Counted from the first letter of the stretch, positions 43,712-52,554 are shown. The stretch is DNA of 64,000 nt from Ralstonia pickettii DTP0602 (GCA_000471925.1 CP006668.1:1054001-1118000); one strand, 5' to 3'. The notes: generated by a model from the sequence alone, not told the origin. Program-made: numbers and translations.

Positions 43712-43987
43712 ATGAGCGCGAAGGGCAGGCCGCCTTACGAAGGTGGCCCCCTATCCGACCTCAGTTCAGTTCTCTGTTTCAGGATGTTCCAGCCGGGACA
43801 GCGCCGCATGCCGCGCTTCATGCGCGAAGGCTATGGGGATCATGTCCATCAGCGCATCCTTGCAAGACGCCGGGCGCTAGAAAAAGATCGATTCGATGTC
43901 CTATGCGCGTCGCCGCAATGGAAAGCTCAGGCGCCAGTGAGGAAAAATCGAAGTCCTCGGCTCGAGAAGATTGGCAAGCGCCCATAG
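43712..43987 (+). CDS. small basic hypothetical protein (91 aa)
   Basis: AGGAGA lies just before the ATG, which is the main support. The sequence starts M-S-A-K-G-R-P-P-Y and is basic, ending R-L-E-K-I-G-K-R-P. No family is recognised and the composition is only partly protein-like. It might be the start of a shifted longer gene. Confidence 0.35.
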   Translation: MSAKGRPPYEGGPLSDLSSVLCFRMFQPGQRRMPRFMREGYGDHVHQRILARRRALEKDRFDVLCASPQWKAQAPVRKNRSPRLEKIGKRP

Positions 43988-44013
43988 AAACCGGGGGCAT
44001 GGCACGATGGGTG

Positions 44014-44856
44014 CTATGGAAGAAAAATGTGAATTCCGCTTGCATCATCCCGTCTCTTGAGGTCAGCGCCGCCGGTGAGGCTCGATGCCTCGAAATTCCG
44101 GAGCGCGTGCAAGAGCGAAGGTAGTCCATGCTGTACAACCAAATGCATGGCCTGCTCACTGGTCATTAATTGGTAGGTATCCCAAACGCGAGATAGGCCG
44201 TCGCTGCCCAGAATGATATGAGCGGGTGTCGTAATCTTTCGTTCCTCCTCCACAGCGTTCATCGCACTGGCCGGGTTCAGGGTAAGCGCGGTACTGCACT
44301 CGCCCTTTTGCTGTTGGAGTCGACGTTGCCATAGATTCACCAGCGTGTGACCCCGGAATCCGGAGTACGGCTTCCAGAGATCATAGCTTGGTGGCGAATG
44401 TGACGGCCGAGGCGAGTGGTCCGAGCTAGGAATGGGGCCTTGCAAGATTTCCACGAAGCAATCCGCATAGCGATAGACGAACATGCTTACAGGTACTTTC
44501 GTTCGGTCAATCTCCACGAACGTGGCGGCGGCAACAGGCCAGCCCCAAATCGGCTGGGCATCGCCTCCGTCGAGGCGGTATTCGCCCTGGAGAACCTGCA
44601 GACTGTTGCACAGTTGCGCCTTACTGAACGGAGTGTCTTGAAATTGCTTTTCCAGCAACTGGCTGAGCCGTCGCGCGAACCATCCGGCGTCAGTGACGTC
44701 TTCGTAAGTCTTGAAGGGCGCAGCGGTGACAGGGGAGGCGCCATCAATCGCCCAAGCTAGCATTGAGCGCTCGCGCAGGAGATAGCCCACTACGTCCTCC
44801 GTCGGAATGTGCTCGTAGATGCCTTGTGATACTTGGGAGACCGTCGCCTGCATCAT
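44014..44856 (-). CDS. PP2C-like protein phosphatase
   Basis: A 280-residue protein with the metal-site motifs of PPM/PP2C phosphatases: E-D-V-V-G near residue 20, A-I-D-G-A-S near 37, L-G-S-D-G-L near 215 and R-D-D-A-S-G-I near 270. It should remove phosphate from Ser/Thr or small molecules with Mn/Mg. Its start overlaps the stop of the NUDIX-methyltransferase gene. No kinase lies nearby, so the substrate is unclear. It is shorter in the middle than typical PP2C. Confidence 0.82.
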   Translation of the reverse strand: MMQATVSQVSQGIYEHIPTEDVVGYLLRERSMLAWAIDGASPVTAAPFKTYEDVTDAGWFARRLSQLLEKQFQDTPFSKAQLCNSLQVLQGEYRLDGGDAQPIWGWPVAAATFVEIDRTKVPVSMFVYRYADCFVEILQGPIPSSDHSPRPSHSPPSYDLWKPYSGFRGHTLVNLWQRRLQQQKGECSTALTLNPASAMNAVEEERKITTPAHIILGSDGLSRVWDTYQLMTSEQAMHLVVQHGLPSLLHALRNFEASSLTGGADLKRRDDASGIHIFLP

Positions 44857-46082
44857 AGTCTTTCTCCTCGTATGGAAATGGCCAGTTGCAGCGTGCGTAG
44901 CCCGCCGGATATCACGGTGTCATCCATAAATTCTTGGATGAGCGCTTGAGCAATAGCGTCCGCGCGTTTCTCTGCAATGAGTCCTTGCTTGACGAGCTGA
45001 GGCCGGAACTGTTGGAAGGACAAGTAGACGACTTCCTTGTGTTCCTTCTTCCAGACCGTAGGCTGGCTGAACCTGGCTTCTTTGATATTGACGTCCAGAC
45101 TGGTGATGATCGCCCAAATGTCCTCAATGCAGTCATAGGTGATGCCATTCCTCCAGCCGCAGGCCATCATGACGGCATTCGCCTCCGCGAATGCCGATAC
45201 CGTCGGCACTGAGAACAGACTTGCCAGCGATGGCTCCTCGATGACCAGGGTTCCCTCCGGGGCCAGCTGTTTAAGGAGCGCCCGAATGGCATTCGCGCGT
45301 TTTTTGATATGCAGCAGCGTGAATCGGCAAGTAATGAGGTCAAATACCCCTACCGACTTAGCGATGCTGTTGAGCTGCGTGACATCCCCGAGGCGAAAAG
45401 TGACATTGGTCAAGGCTAGCCGCCGAGCGGTAGACCAAGCCAGGTCGACTTGCTTCGGACTGTTATCGATACCCAGTACCGTAGACTGCGGACTACTGAT
45501 GGCCATCCAACATGCAATCTGTCCGTGACCAGAGCCGACATCCAACGCGCGTCCCTGATCTGGCAGATATCGACTCAAGAAATCTTTCGTAGCTGGGTCG
45601 TAGATCGATGACATGACTTGAAGACGCTGTCGATCTGACTCACCAGTATGAAGCGGGTACGTCGGCGCAGCTTCCTGAGACAGACCTCCGACATGCGAAT
45701 GTTTCACGCGAGACGAGGCTAAATCTTGGCAGAAATCCCAGTAGTAGGACGGGAGAATCGCCGGCTTTTCAGCCGAGATATCTATCCATTCATAGGCCGT
45801 ATGTTCTTCACTCAATGTCAGGGCTTGTCCGGCAAACTCGCATAGAAAGAACACAAGCAAGACCCGTCTGTCCGGAATGATCTCGCAGGATCTGCTGCCG
45901 AGATAGACCGTCGAGGTGACATCCAGGCCGCACTCCTCCCTTACCTCACGTACCAGTGCACGCTCTAACCCTTCCCCGGGCTCGGGTCGTCCTCCCGGTA
46001 ACTCCAACTCGTTGCGCGGATTCCTGACGAACAGAATCCCTCTCGGTCCAAACATAATCGCTTTTACGCTCACGGGTTCCAT
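44853..46082 (-). CDS. NUDIX hydrolase fused to SAM-dependent methyltransferase
   Basis: A 409-residue two-domain protein. Residues 1-130 are a NUDIX domain with the box G-G-R-P-E-P-G-E then R-E-V-R-E-E-C-G. Residues 165-400 are a class I methyltransferase with A-L-D-V-G-S-G-H-G-Q near 180 and G-I-D-N-S near 204. NUDIX domains hydrolyse nucleoside diphosphate-linked compounds; the methyltransferase uses SAM. The fusion suggests processing of a nucleotide-linked metabolite. It lies 5 bp after the PhyH gene and overlaps the phosphatase gene. Confidence 0.88.
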   Translation of the reverse strand: MEPVSVKAIMFGPRGILFVRNPRNELELPGGRPEPGEGLERALVREVREECGLDVTSTVYLGSRSCEIIPDRRVLLVFFLCEFAGQALTLSEEHTAYEWIDISAEKPAILPSYYWDFCQDLASSRVKHSHVGGLSQEAAPTYPLHTGESDRQRLQVMSSIYDPATKDFLSRYLPDQGRALDVGSGHGQIACWMAISSPQSTVLGIDNSPKQVDLAWSTARRLALTNVTFRLGDVTQLNSIAKSVGVFDLITCRFTLLHIKKRANAIRALLKQLAPEGTLVIEEPSLASLFSVPTVSAFAEANAVMMACGWRNGITYDCIEDIWAIITSLDVNIKEARFSQPTVWKKEHKEVVYLSFQQFRPQLVKQGLIAEKRADAIAQALIQEFMDDTVISGGLRTLQLAISIRGERL

Positions 46083-46087
46083 TCGTG

Positions 46088-46891
46088 CTAGCTCCGTATG
46101 GCCGGGTGGCCTCTCGCGTAAGCGGGTGCAGCAACCAGTTGCCGCTGCCGCGGTGTAAGGCGATCCGGGGAAAAAGACTGTGCGCCAGCGACCGAATGGT
46201 TAGGCGTGGCCGGCAACGCCGTAGTCTCCTGATGCGCGGGAGGCTTCCTGAAATAGGAATGACTGTTCATATAGCGCGCAAACACCGAGCGTCGTCGCCC
46301 GGAGTCGACCACCTTGCAGGTGCCGTGGACAAGCGCTTCGGAGAAAATTACGGCATCCCCGGCCTGCAGGAAGACGTGCTGCAACAGGGGGTTGTTTGTG
46401 AGGCTCCGGTAGCGGTCTGGAACCGGAAAGTTTGCGCGATGCGAACCTGGGATGCAGCAGAAGTGATTCTCGGTCCCGCCGATATCAGAAACGGCATATT
46501 GGACTGCGACAAGCCCGCTGTGGATACGGTGATTCCGTACCCAGTAATATATCCCCTCATCGAACATATCGGCCTCATGGTGCAGATTGCCACCACTACT
46601 GATAAACCGCTCGTCGACGCAGAACATATGGTCGAGGCGGAATCTTGACCGATAAATGATATCGAGGAAGCGGTAGACCGCATCGAGGTCAATCAGTGCA
46701 CGCCATTCCTCGCCCCAGTCGAAGTTAACATCATGCAGAAAATGCGTGGTGAGATGCTTTGACCAGAACTCCTGCAGGCGCAGAAGATGGGGCTGCGTGA
46801 TGGCCGCAGGGATAATGACATATCCATTGAGATCGAATTCGTAAATTTGTTCCGGGTTCATACTCTTCACCCTGCTAACCGTAGGAATCAT
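46088..46891 (-). CDS. phytanoyl-CoA dioxygenase (PhyH)-like protein
   Basis: A 267-residue PhyH-family Fe(II)/2-oxoglutarate oxygenase. N-terminal F-D-L-N-G-Y-V-I-I, an iron-ligand region N-L-H-H-E-A-D near residue 102, the core T-E-N-H-F-C-C-I-P-G-S-H-R near 140, and the distal His in A-L-V-H-G-T near 183. The first ligand pair is H-x-E or H-x-x-x-D, not a clear H-x-D. First gene of the three-gene operon. The true start could be the internal ATG at about residue 11 (M-N-P-E-Q-I-Y). Confidence 0.82.
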   Translation of the reverse strand: MIPTVSRVKSMNPEQIYEFDLNGYVIIPAAITQPHLLRLQEFWSKHLTTHFLHDVNFDWGEEWRALIDLDAVYRFLDIIYRSRFRLDHMFCVDERFISSGGNLHHEADMFDEGIYYWVRNHRIHSGLVAVQYAVSDIGGTENHFCCIPGSHRANFPVPDRYRSLTNNPLLQHVFLQAGDAVIFSEALVHGTCKVVDSGRRRSVFARYMNSHSYFRKPPAHQETTALPATPNHSVAGAQSFSPDRLTPRQRQLVAAPAYARGHPAIRS

Positions 46892-47040
46892 TCATCTCGT
46901 CGAGCCTGAATTGGTTCTGCTCGGTGGATGGAATCTGAAGCGCAGCCTTTCCGTGGGATTTCACAACCCGAACTGTCGGTCAGTGACTTCGACTTCCGAC
47001 AAGTATTCCCTCTGAAGTCCGATTCAATCGCTCCCATCCA

Positions 47041-47110
47041 ATGGACTGACGGGTTGGGGATTGAGTTCGAGAGAAATTCATTCCCGTTCCGTCTGGATTT
47101 CTTGGGGGTT
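47041..47110. repeat. dispersed island repeat, partial copy A
   Basis: Contains TTGAGTTCGAGAGAAATTCA and TTCCCGTTCCGTCTGGATTT, matching the consensus seen at 50279, 52561, 53191, 60901 and 61530. It is the most diverged of the six. Confidence 0.5.
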
Positions 47111-47203
47111 GATCTGGAACGTCTATGAAATGAGAGCGATCGAGCGGCAGAGTACCAACCACGTGTGGGCAATTCCTTCTCTGGACGGTCCTCTCCGAAG
47201 GTG

Positions 47204-47340
47204 CTATGGATAGGGGAACATGAGCGACAGGAACGGGGCCAGGCCGATGCCGGTGGCCAGTAGCCACTGGGTCTTGCCCGGCAGCAGGTTGTCGACCAGC
47301 AGCGTGCCGTTGGGCTTCTTGCCGACGAAGGTATGGTCGT
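47204..47340 (-). pseudogene. ferredoxin-NADP reductase fragment
   Basis: About 45 codons read G-K-K-P-N-G-T-L-L-V-D-N-L-L-P-G-K, then W-L-L-A-T-G-I-G-L-A-P-F, the NADP-binding core of bacterial Fpr. Both ends are cut off. It stops at 47204 and abuts a transposase fragment on the other side. Confidence 0.75.
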
Positions 47341-47470
47341 CTTCCCGATGGTGGCGACTCTCGATCCGGAAGGCGGCATTGCCTTCGAAGCCAGCATCTT
47401 CGTGGCAGTGCTCGGCGCGTCGAATTACACCTACGCGTGCGCCACCCGCGCCCAGACCACCATCAACTGT
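47333..47470 (+). pseudogene. IS21-type istA transposase fragment
   Basis: A frame reads V-F-P-M-V-A-T-L-D-P-E-G-G, then E-A-S-I-F-V-A-V-L-G-A-S-N-Y-T-Y-A, closely like the catalytic core of IstA. Both ends are missing. It directly joins the Fpr fragment, so this spot is a scar of several rearrangements. Confidence 0.7.
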
Positions 47471-47584
47471 GGACTAGAATTAATGCAATTAATCGCCAAG
47501 TTAAACCGCAAACATAATTCCGGAGGCTCCCATCAATAGCGGGCAACCAAAATTTCATGATCGCGAAATAGCCCGTCTGCCAGG

Positions 47585-47821
47585 CTATTTTCCGTGCCCC
47601 AGCCGATCCGATGCCGCTCCTGCGTGGCCTGGTGCCGCGCATCTGCAGCTTCTCAATCTGCTCGTGGACCGACTGGACAGTGCCGACCAGCGGGGTACGC
47701 GTGCGCAATCCGTTGCGTTGGGCGCTAGGATCTGGCCGGCCCTGCGAAGCAGTAGGGCGGCGAGCGCGATTTCGGCATGGCCAGCGCCGATGATTCCAAC
47801 TTTCATCCGCAGTTCCTCCAT
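47585..47821 (-). pseudogene. NAD(P)-binding reductase fragment
   Basis: Starts M-K-V-G-I-I-G-A-G-H-A then A-L-A-A-L-L-L-R-R-A-G-Q, a Rossmann nucleotide-binding start as in NADPH-dependent F420 reductase-like proteins. It loses protein character after about 35 residues. Probably a relic. Confidence 0.5.
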
Positions 47822-47843
47822 CGAGCATTTCCAAGGCTAGCTC

Positions 47844-48458
47844 TTACAATCTGAATCTTCTGTCAATTACCTCGACCTCCGACAGGTAGCCCTTCTTGAG
47901 ATAATCCTTGATCTTCCTTCTTTCTTCCAGAATACGAGATCTAAGGGATGACGATTTCCACCATTGAACTCGGTCGACGCCGAAATAGTTGACTGTCGCG
48001 CACGAAACACGTTCGATTTCAGGCCACTGCTTCTTGATGGTCATGACGTACCGACGCTTCGCGTAGATCTTTCCGATCAGAAGTAGTTCGTGAAGGCCGC
48101 GATGATCCATCATGTTACGTGTATTTCGAACATTCTCTCCAGTGTTGGATGATTCTTCTTCCAGTACGATTCGCGCCCGGCTTAAGCCGGAGGAAATCAG
48201 CCTATCGGCGATTTCGCTCGCCTCGCTGATCTTGTGGCCTCGAGTTGTTCCTCCAGCTATGACTAGAGTTTCGTAGTATCCAGCATGAAAAAGAGCCAGC
48301 GCGGCTTCGCTCAGCTCGCCTTGGGCGTGCCGACTACCAAACATGAGAGCAAACTGGCATCCGCAAATCTCCGTTTCAGGGGATATGTAATCAATCAGCC
48401 TGATGCGGTTGCTGAATTTATTCTCGGAATGTGAAGTTTCAGTATTTTCGGTAGTCAT
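47844..48458 (-). CDS. YdcF/SanA-like DUF218 protein
   Basis: A 204-residue cytosolic-looking DUF218 protein without the usual membrane anchor. It has L-V-I-A-G-G-T-T-R near residue 66, S-E-A-S-E-I-A near 78, L-E-E-E-S-S-N-T-G-E-N near 97 and L-L-I-G-K-I-Y-A-K-R-R near 125, the family's conserved blocks. Family members bind a nucleotide-like ligand, but function is unclear. Its start lies 17 bp from the right end of the IscB element. Confidence 0.85.
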   Translation of the reverse strand: MTTENTETSHSENKFSNRIRLIDYISPETEICGCQFALMFGSRHAQGELSEAALALFHAGYYETLVIAGGTTRGHKISEASEIADRLISSGLSRARIVLEEESSNTGENVRNTRNMMDHRGLHELLLIGKIYAKRRYVMTIKKQWPEIERVSCATVNYFGVDRVQWWKSSSLRSRILEERRKIKDYLKKGYLSEVEVIDRRFRL

Positions 48459-48483
48459 CAGTTTGCGCGAGAAACCTCGGCCT

Positions 48484-49857
48484 TCAGGCCGGGGAGGGAT
48501 AGTGCGCGACGCGAGGCGTCGCCCCTTTCTCGCTCTCCTTTGTTGTTTGCGCTACGAATTGGTATCCATATCCGTCGCCGCGCTGGATGACTTTGCAGTG
48601 CTTGTGGGAAATGCCCTGCACGGCGCCAGCGGCAGTTTGGATGTTGAAGGAGCCAGTCGCCCTAATGGCGACCCGGCCAACATAAGTTCCGGTCTTCTTG
48701 CCGGTCGGAACGATTGCCTTGACCATGTCGCCAGTCTGAAACCCGAACGCGCGCTTGTTTCGCATCAGATACCCGCGCGGGAATCCATGAGCGGTAAGTC
48801 GGGTGCGTTGATAGCTCCCGCGCCCGGTGCACTTGATACGTAGCACCGACCGTTGCCAATCGAGGACGGCATGCACTTCCCCAACACAGGCGGCATCGAG
48901 CGCGTGGGACTTGGGAATTTCGAGACGCCGGCGGTTGTATTTCGTCTGTCCGCCGGATCCGGTTTCAACTGAGAGGCCGCAGGAATTCAGAGCATCCAGA
49001 AGCGCAAAGCGGGTAGCATTCACGGCGGCGGCGTCACGCAGCGGTGCTTTTGCGCGAGCGAGGATCCGCTTGGCGCGCTCGGGGTCCTTGCACAGGAAGA
49101 TCTCTAGCGGTAGTTTTCCCTTCTTCTCATTGCACGGCCGGCAAGCGAGCGTCAGGTTGGAGATGCGATTGGATCCGCCGTTGGCCTTGGCGACGATGTG
49201 CTCCGTTTCCAGGGGGCGGTCAGGTGCATCGCAGTAGGCGCAGATCCGGCCGAACTTCTCCAGCAAATACTCCTTGACCTCGTAGCCAAGTAGAGTTCCC
49301 TGCTGGTACTCGACGCCGGAGATCTCGGGATTTTCCACCGCCTGCATGTCAAATCGCACCAGTTCCATGCTCAGGGCGGTGATGGGCGCGAGTTCGATGA
49401 AGCGGCGCACCCACGCTGCGGTCGTGTCGACGCGGTGACGCAGACTCGGAGCAAGCCAGCCCTTTGGCTTGCTCCGGTTGTCGAAGCGGGGAGCGCGGTA
49501 GCGGGTCTTGCGCCCGCGACGGGCACGCCGCATTGATCGGCGGGCCGTCAACGCCTCGCTGATCTGACGGCCGCGGTGAACGATCTCGGCCAGCGAAAGC
49601 ACGATCGCAGTCCTTGTGCCGTCGGTATCGTGAATCGTTTCACGAACGATAGCCACCCCGGTCTCTTTGGAGCCCGGATCCAATTTGAGGCGCAGCGGCT
49701 GGAGTTCGCAGTCATTCAGGCGCCGGTCGGTCAGCCGGATTGTGAACGGCATCAGTCGATGCACCCGTGCGCGGCGGCGCTCGAGCAGCAATCGCGCCCG
49801 CTTCTCACTACACGGCATCAGCGGCCTGCTGTGCCTGTCCAACACAAAGACTGCCAT
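48484..49857 (-). CDS. iscB: IscB RNA-guided endonuclease (Cas9 ancestor type)
   Basis: A 457-residue IscB. N-terminal PLMP domain (V-F-V-L-D then P-L-M-P-C-S), RuvC-I L-K-L-D-P-G-S-K-E-T-G near residue 58, arginine-rich bridge helix R-R-A-R-R-G-R-K-T-R-Y-R near 110, RuvC-II S-M-E-L-V near 165, HNH C-A-Y-C then E-T-E-H-I-V-A-K and C-R-P-C-N near 215-250, and RuvC-III H-A-L-D-A-A. All catalytic Asp, Glu and His are present. It cleaves DNA directed by an omega RNA. ATG 49857 has AGGAGAGA upstream, better than TTG 49863. The stop lies inside the right-end hairpin. Confidence 0.93.
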   Translation of the reverse strand: MAVFVLDRHSRPLMPCSEKRARLLLERRRARVHRLMPFTIRLTDRRLNDCELQPLRLKLDPGSKETGVAIVRETIHDTDGTRTAIVLSLAEIVHRGRQISEALTARRSMRRARRGRKTRYRAPRFDNRSKPKGWLAPSLRHRVDTTAAWVRRFIELAPITALSMELVRFDMQAVENPEISGVEYQQGTLLGYEVKEYLLEKFGRICAYCDAPDRPLETEHIVAKANGGSNRISNLTLACRPCNEKKGKLPLEIFLCKDPERAKRILARAKAPLRDAAAVNATRFALLDALNSCGLSVETGSGGQTKYNRRRLEIPKSHALDAACVGEVHAVLDWQRSVLRIKCTGRGSYQRTRLTAHGFPRGYLMRNKRAFGFQTGDMVKAIVPTGKKTGTYVGRVAIRATGSFNIQTAAGAVQGISHKHCKVIQRGDGYGYQFVAQTTKESEKGATPRVAHYPSPA

Positions 49858-50135
49858 CGGCAATCTCTCCTATATGGTTGCCCTTACGGGCCCGGTTACG
49901 CCTCCCTTGCGGGAAGTCTCCCTTCGGCAATGTTGCGAACCGGCGATCTGCCCCGATCCGTTTCGTGCTTACCCTGTCGCTTGTCTGCAACCGGGGCTTC
50001 GAGAGGTTGGGACTAAGGAAGGATCCCAACGTCGGTCCTGAACCTATTCGCAACGTAGCGGGTTGGTTGCCGCTTTGCCTGGTCAACCCGAGCTTGTCAG
50101 TCGCATTTCAAGCTCCGGCCTTCAGGCCGGGGTAG
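49858..50135 (-). ncRNA. probable omega RNA of the IscB element
   Basis: IscB guide RNAs are encoded just upstream of iscB, from the left end to the start codon. This 278-bp stretch has no gene, lies in that place, and holds several pairs of short GC-rich inverted repeats (for example CCCTTGCGGG, and GGTTGGGA with TCCCAAC). Boundaries are uncertain. The guide would come from the flank just outside the left end, about 50136-50160. Confidence 0.6.
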
Positions 50136-50278
50136 TTGACCATTGTTGACATGCTTCATTCATCTAGTTCAACGCAGCTACTACGGGATGGGCGAAAATA
50201 GTACAGACCGAATCCGAAAGTATGACTTGCAATTACATTAGGGAGCCAGGGCCTCATGTGGTCTAGTGAGTGCTACGA

Positions 50279-50370
50279 ATTGACAAAATGGAAGTCGAGT
50301 GAGTTCCGGGGATATTTATTCCTATTCGGTCCGAATGATTTCGACTTCAATCTGGATCTGATCACAGCGG
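50279..50370. repeat. dispersed island repeat, copy B
   Basis: Reads TTGACAAAATGG, GTCGAGTGAGTTCC, ATATTTATTCCTATTCGG and ATGATTTCGACTTC then ATCTGGAT, in the same order as copies at 53191 and 60901. It lies just outside the IscB element. Confidence 0.65.
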
Positions 50371-50721
50371 CAGTGATGGTTGACGCAACGGCAAGCATCC
50401 CGACGTACTGCAAGGTAAACGCCACGATTTCGCCTTCTCTCGCTATTCAGTTAGATTCAGGGCGTGGTGTTGAGCGGTTCGGGCGTTCGTGCAGAGGGGT
50501 ATGCAATTGCCCAGAGCAATGGAGGGCATATCGGGACCTCAGCGGCGGATGCATCGTTCGCTGCCGACGCATATCTGGCCGATCTGCCTCGATTCAGCTC
50601 GAATACACGTTCGACGGCCGACACAGCATTGAAGGGCACTACCACGACCAAATCCTTCAAGGCGACCTCCGGAAGGCCGCGGCTGCCGGAGCCGGGTTCG
50701 ATTGTCCCGCCGGCCATGGAT
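50371..50721. other. unassigned stretch
   Basis: Frames exist on both strands (plus 50464-50793, minus 50457-50747) with ordinary composition but no recognised motif and no strong ribosome-binding site. I cannot decide which, if any, is coding. Confidence 0.3.
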
Positions 50722-50774
50722 TCACCCAGCGGGGTGCCTCCATCCACGCCGAACAGGAGGTGGTCGTTGAGCCC

Positions 50775-51051
50775 GGTGGAAATGGCCTTCTAACTCGAAA
50801 ATCTTCCGGCGGCCGGTAACGAACCTTTCAACACGGAGGGCGTGCAGGGTCGCCTCCGTCCAGGAGTTGACGAAGCGCGTCCCCTCGGCACCCGGGATCA
50901 GGGTCGCGAGCCGCGCTGCCAGTCGTTCGTTGTCGGAGGTCTCGTACTGGAAGCCGAATACGCCTTCGTCAGCTTTCCGCATGGCGGAGCGGGCGAACGG
51001 CGGGGTGCGGCCTAACAGGAGCGATCCCCAGCCCATAATCCAGTCCAACAT
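50775..51051 (-). pseudogene. class III aminotransferase (HemL-like) N-terminal fragment
   Basis: Reads W-I-M-G-W-G-S-L-L-L-G near the start, then R-L-A-A-R-L-A-T-L-I-P-G-A-E and R-F-V-N-S-W-T-E-A-T-L-H-A-L-R, which match glutamate-1-semialdehyde aminotransferase-like proteins up to the E-G-x-x-H motif. The rest, including the PLP lysine, is missing. A usual Gly in N-S-G-T-E-A is Trp here. Confidence 0.7.
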
Positions 51052-51201
51052 CTCGCGGTCTCTTCCGCCCAGACCCTGGAACTACGCGCACGTGCCACTT
51101 TGACCGGGCCACTGTACCTGAATGCGTTCCAGGCGGACATGACGTCACCTGAGATCCGAGCCCGCTGGCCCACGGGAAGAAGGGGCTTTAGTGAACATCC
51201 G

Positions 51202-52008
51202 CTACTGTTGGTTGGTCCGCCAGTGGCGTGAACGAGAAGCCAGGAATTCCTGGACCTGTGCCAGGCTCGGTTCGAGCATCCGCAGCTCATCCGGCAGGAA
51301 TGACGACCCGGCAAGCTTCGCGGTGGCGCAAAATAGCTCGAGACCTGCCTTGACTCGGACGGAAAGACGGGCCTCCGTCAGTCCGATGGCGGTCCTCAGG
51401 AGTGTGGACCACCTGGAGGCTGAGCCCACAGCAGCCGTGATGTCATCGACGACGGTGTTGTCGCTGCCCTCCAGGACCCTAAGGTGCAGCTGCGCGACCC
51501 GCAACATGCCCCAGGAGCAACCATGGACTGCCTGGAGCATTCTTCCGGAATCGCCGGATTCGAGCCCGGCGACGCCCTTGTGCACCTCTTCCAGCCAGCC
51601 GATCAATTCTGAGGCCGCCTTACGATGCGCGCTGAAGATCAGCTCGTCTGTCCACTCGAAGTTCCGGGCTTTGTCCAGCAGGTCTCGCAGGAACCCGTCG
51701 TGGTCGACCAAGGGGACGGAATGAGTCAGGCCAGTGAGATACCGGCAGGCGCTCCGCGGGTCGACAAGGATCCCGGTCAGCGTCTCACGGGGCTGGATCT
51801 TCAAGATGACCAGCCTGCCGCGGTGGCGGAAGATCCGCTGTCCACCGGACTGTATGTCCGCAGAGCTGACGATGAGGTCCACGTCGCTCTGCGGCGTCGC
51901 ATTACCCCTGGCAAAGCTGCCCGTCAGCAACACGCTGACGGTAGCCTCATCATACTTGCGGATGCCGATCGCCAGGACGAGATCTTGTATGTTGAATGAC
52001 TCATTCAT
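51202..52008 (-). CDS. nucleotidyltransferase-domain protein
   Basis: A 268-residue protein with an N-terminal polymerase-beta-type nucleotidyltransferase motif, T-G-S-F-A-R-G then S-D-V-D-L-I (residues 28-47). The C-terminal half is helical, as in kanamycin/streptomycin nucleotidyltransferases and HEPN-linked enzymes. It could modify a small molecule or be a MNT-type antitoxin-like enzyme. Its ATG overlaps the end of the upstream broken gene, implying former coupling. Confidence 0.75.
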   Translation of the reverse strand: MNESFNIQDLVLAIGIRKYDEATVSVLLTGSFARGNATPQSDVDLIVSSADIQSGGQRIFRHRGRLVILKIQPRETLTGILVDPRSACRYLTGLTHSVPLVDHDGFLRDLLDKARNFEWTDELIFSAHRKAASELIGWLEEVHKGVAGLESGDSGRMLQAVHGCSWGMLRVAQLHLRVLEGSDNTVVDDITAAVGSASRWSTLLRTAIGLTEARLSVRVKAGLELFCATAKLAGSSFLPDELRMLEPSLAQVQEFLASRSRHWRTNQQ

Positions 52009-52362
52009 TTCTTGCTACCTGACGCAGTCGACGGCTGAACGCAGCCACGGCGCGCTCCTTACGAACAAAGATTCCCGGCTCTAGCAGCGCCGTGAAACCG
52101 AGGGCTGGTTTGGCGAAGCTAGGCAGCAGATGGACCGGGCCGCTCGTTGGCCAATGAGGAACCGACGATGCTTGCACCAGCTTGGACCTGAGGTGGACTC
52201 GGGCTTCTGTGGCCCGCTCGGTCGAACATAGGACGAGCTCGGCAGCGAGATGCGGCCCCTCAAGCAAGGGCCTTTCAGGGCCAAGTCACCGCATAGCACG
52301 AAGAAGTGCGCTTCGTCGCCAACCGCTCCAGCGCTCAGCGAACGTTCCACGCACGCCTGCAT
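52001..52362 (-). pseudogene. frameshifted hypothetical gene upstream of the nucleotidyltransferase
   Basis: Two frames (52362-52081, with F-F-V-L-C-G-D-L-A-L-K-G, and 52267-52001, with L-L-P-S-F-A-K-P-A-L-G-F) look like parts of one protein joined by a shift near 52255. The latter ends in TGA overlapping the nucleotidyltransferase start. No family is firmly recognised. Confidence 0.45.
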
Positions 52363-52554
52363 GGAAGCGCAAGTCGCTCACCGCCGCGAAGCGAACACGG
52401 GACACCTCGAACCCGTCGTCGACGCTGCTCACAGGAGTTTCCCGAAAATGTGGTGATGCTCGATGTCGTCAGGCGCTGATTTTGCCTTTTTCTTACGGAG
52501 GGGGGCGACTGTACGCGGGAATTCCGGAGAAGGCCTTTTAGAACATCCTTGTAA

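Larger units (their letters stand above)
48475..50140 (-). mobile_element. IS200/IS605-type element carrying iscB, no tnpA
   Basis: Both ends hold the same hairpin word GGCCTTCAGGCCGGGG (48479-48494 and 50117-50132), the type of subterminal palindrome used by IS200/IS605 single-strand transposases. Between them lie only iscB and about 280 bp of upstream noncoding DNA. No Y1 transposase is present, so movement would need one in trans. Confidence 0.8.

Noticed and set aside
46888..47397. Minus-strand open frame of 169 codons upstream of PhyH
   Set aside because: Ser/Arg-rich shadow composition. The true signal in this area is the Fpr fragment in another frame and an island repeat copy.
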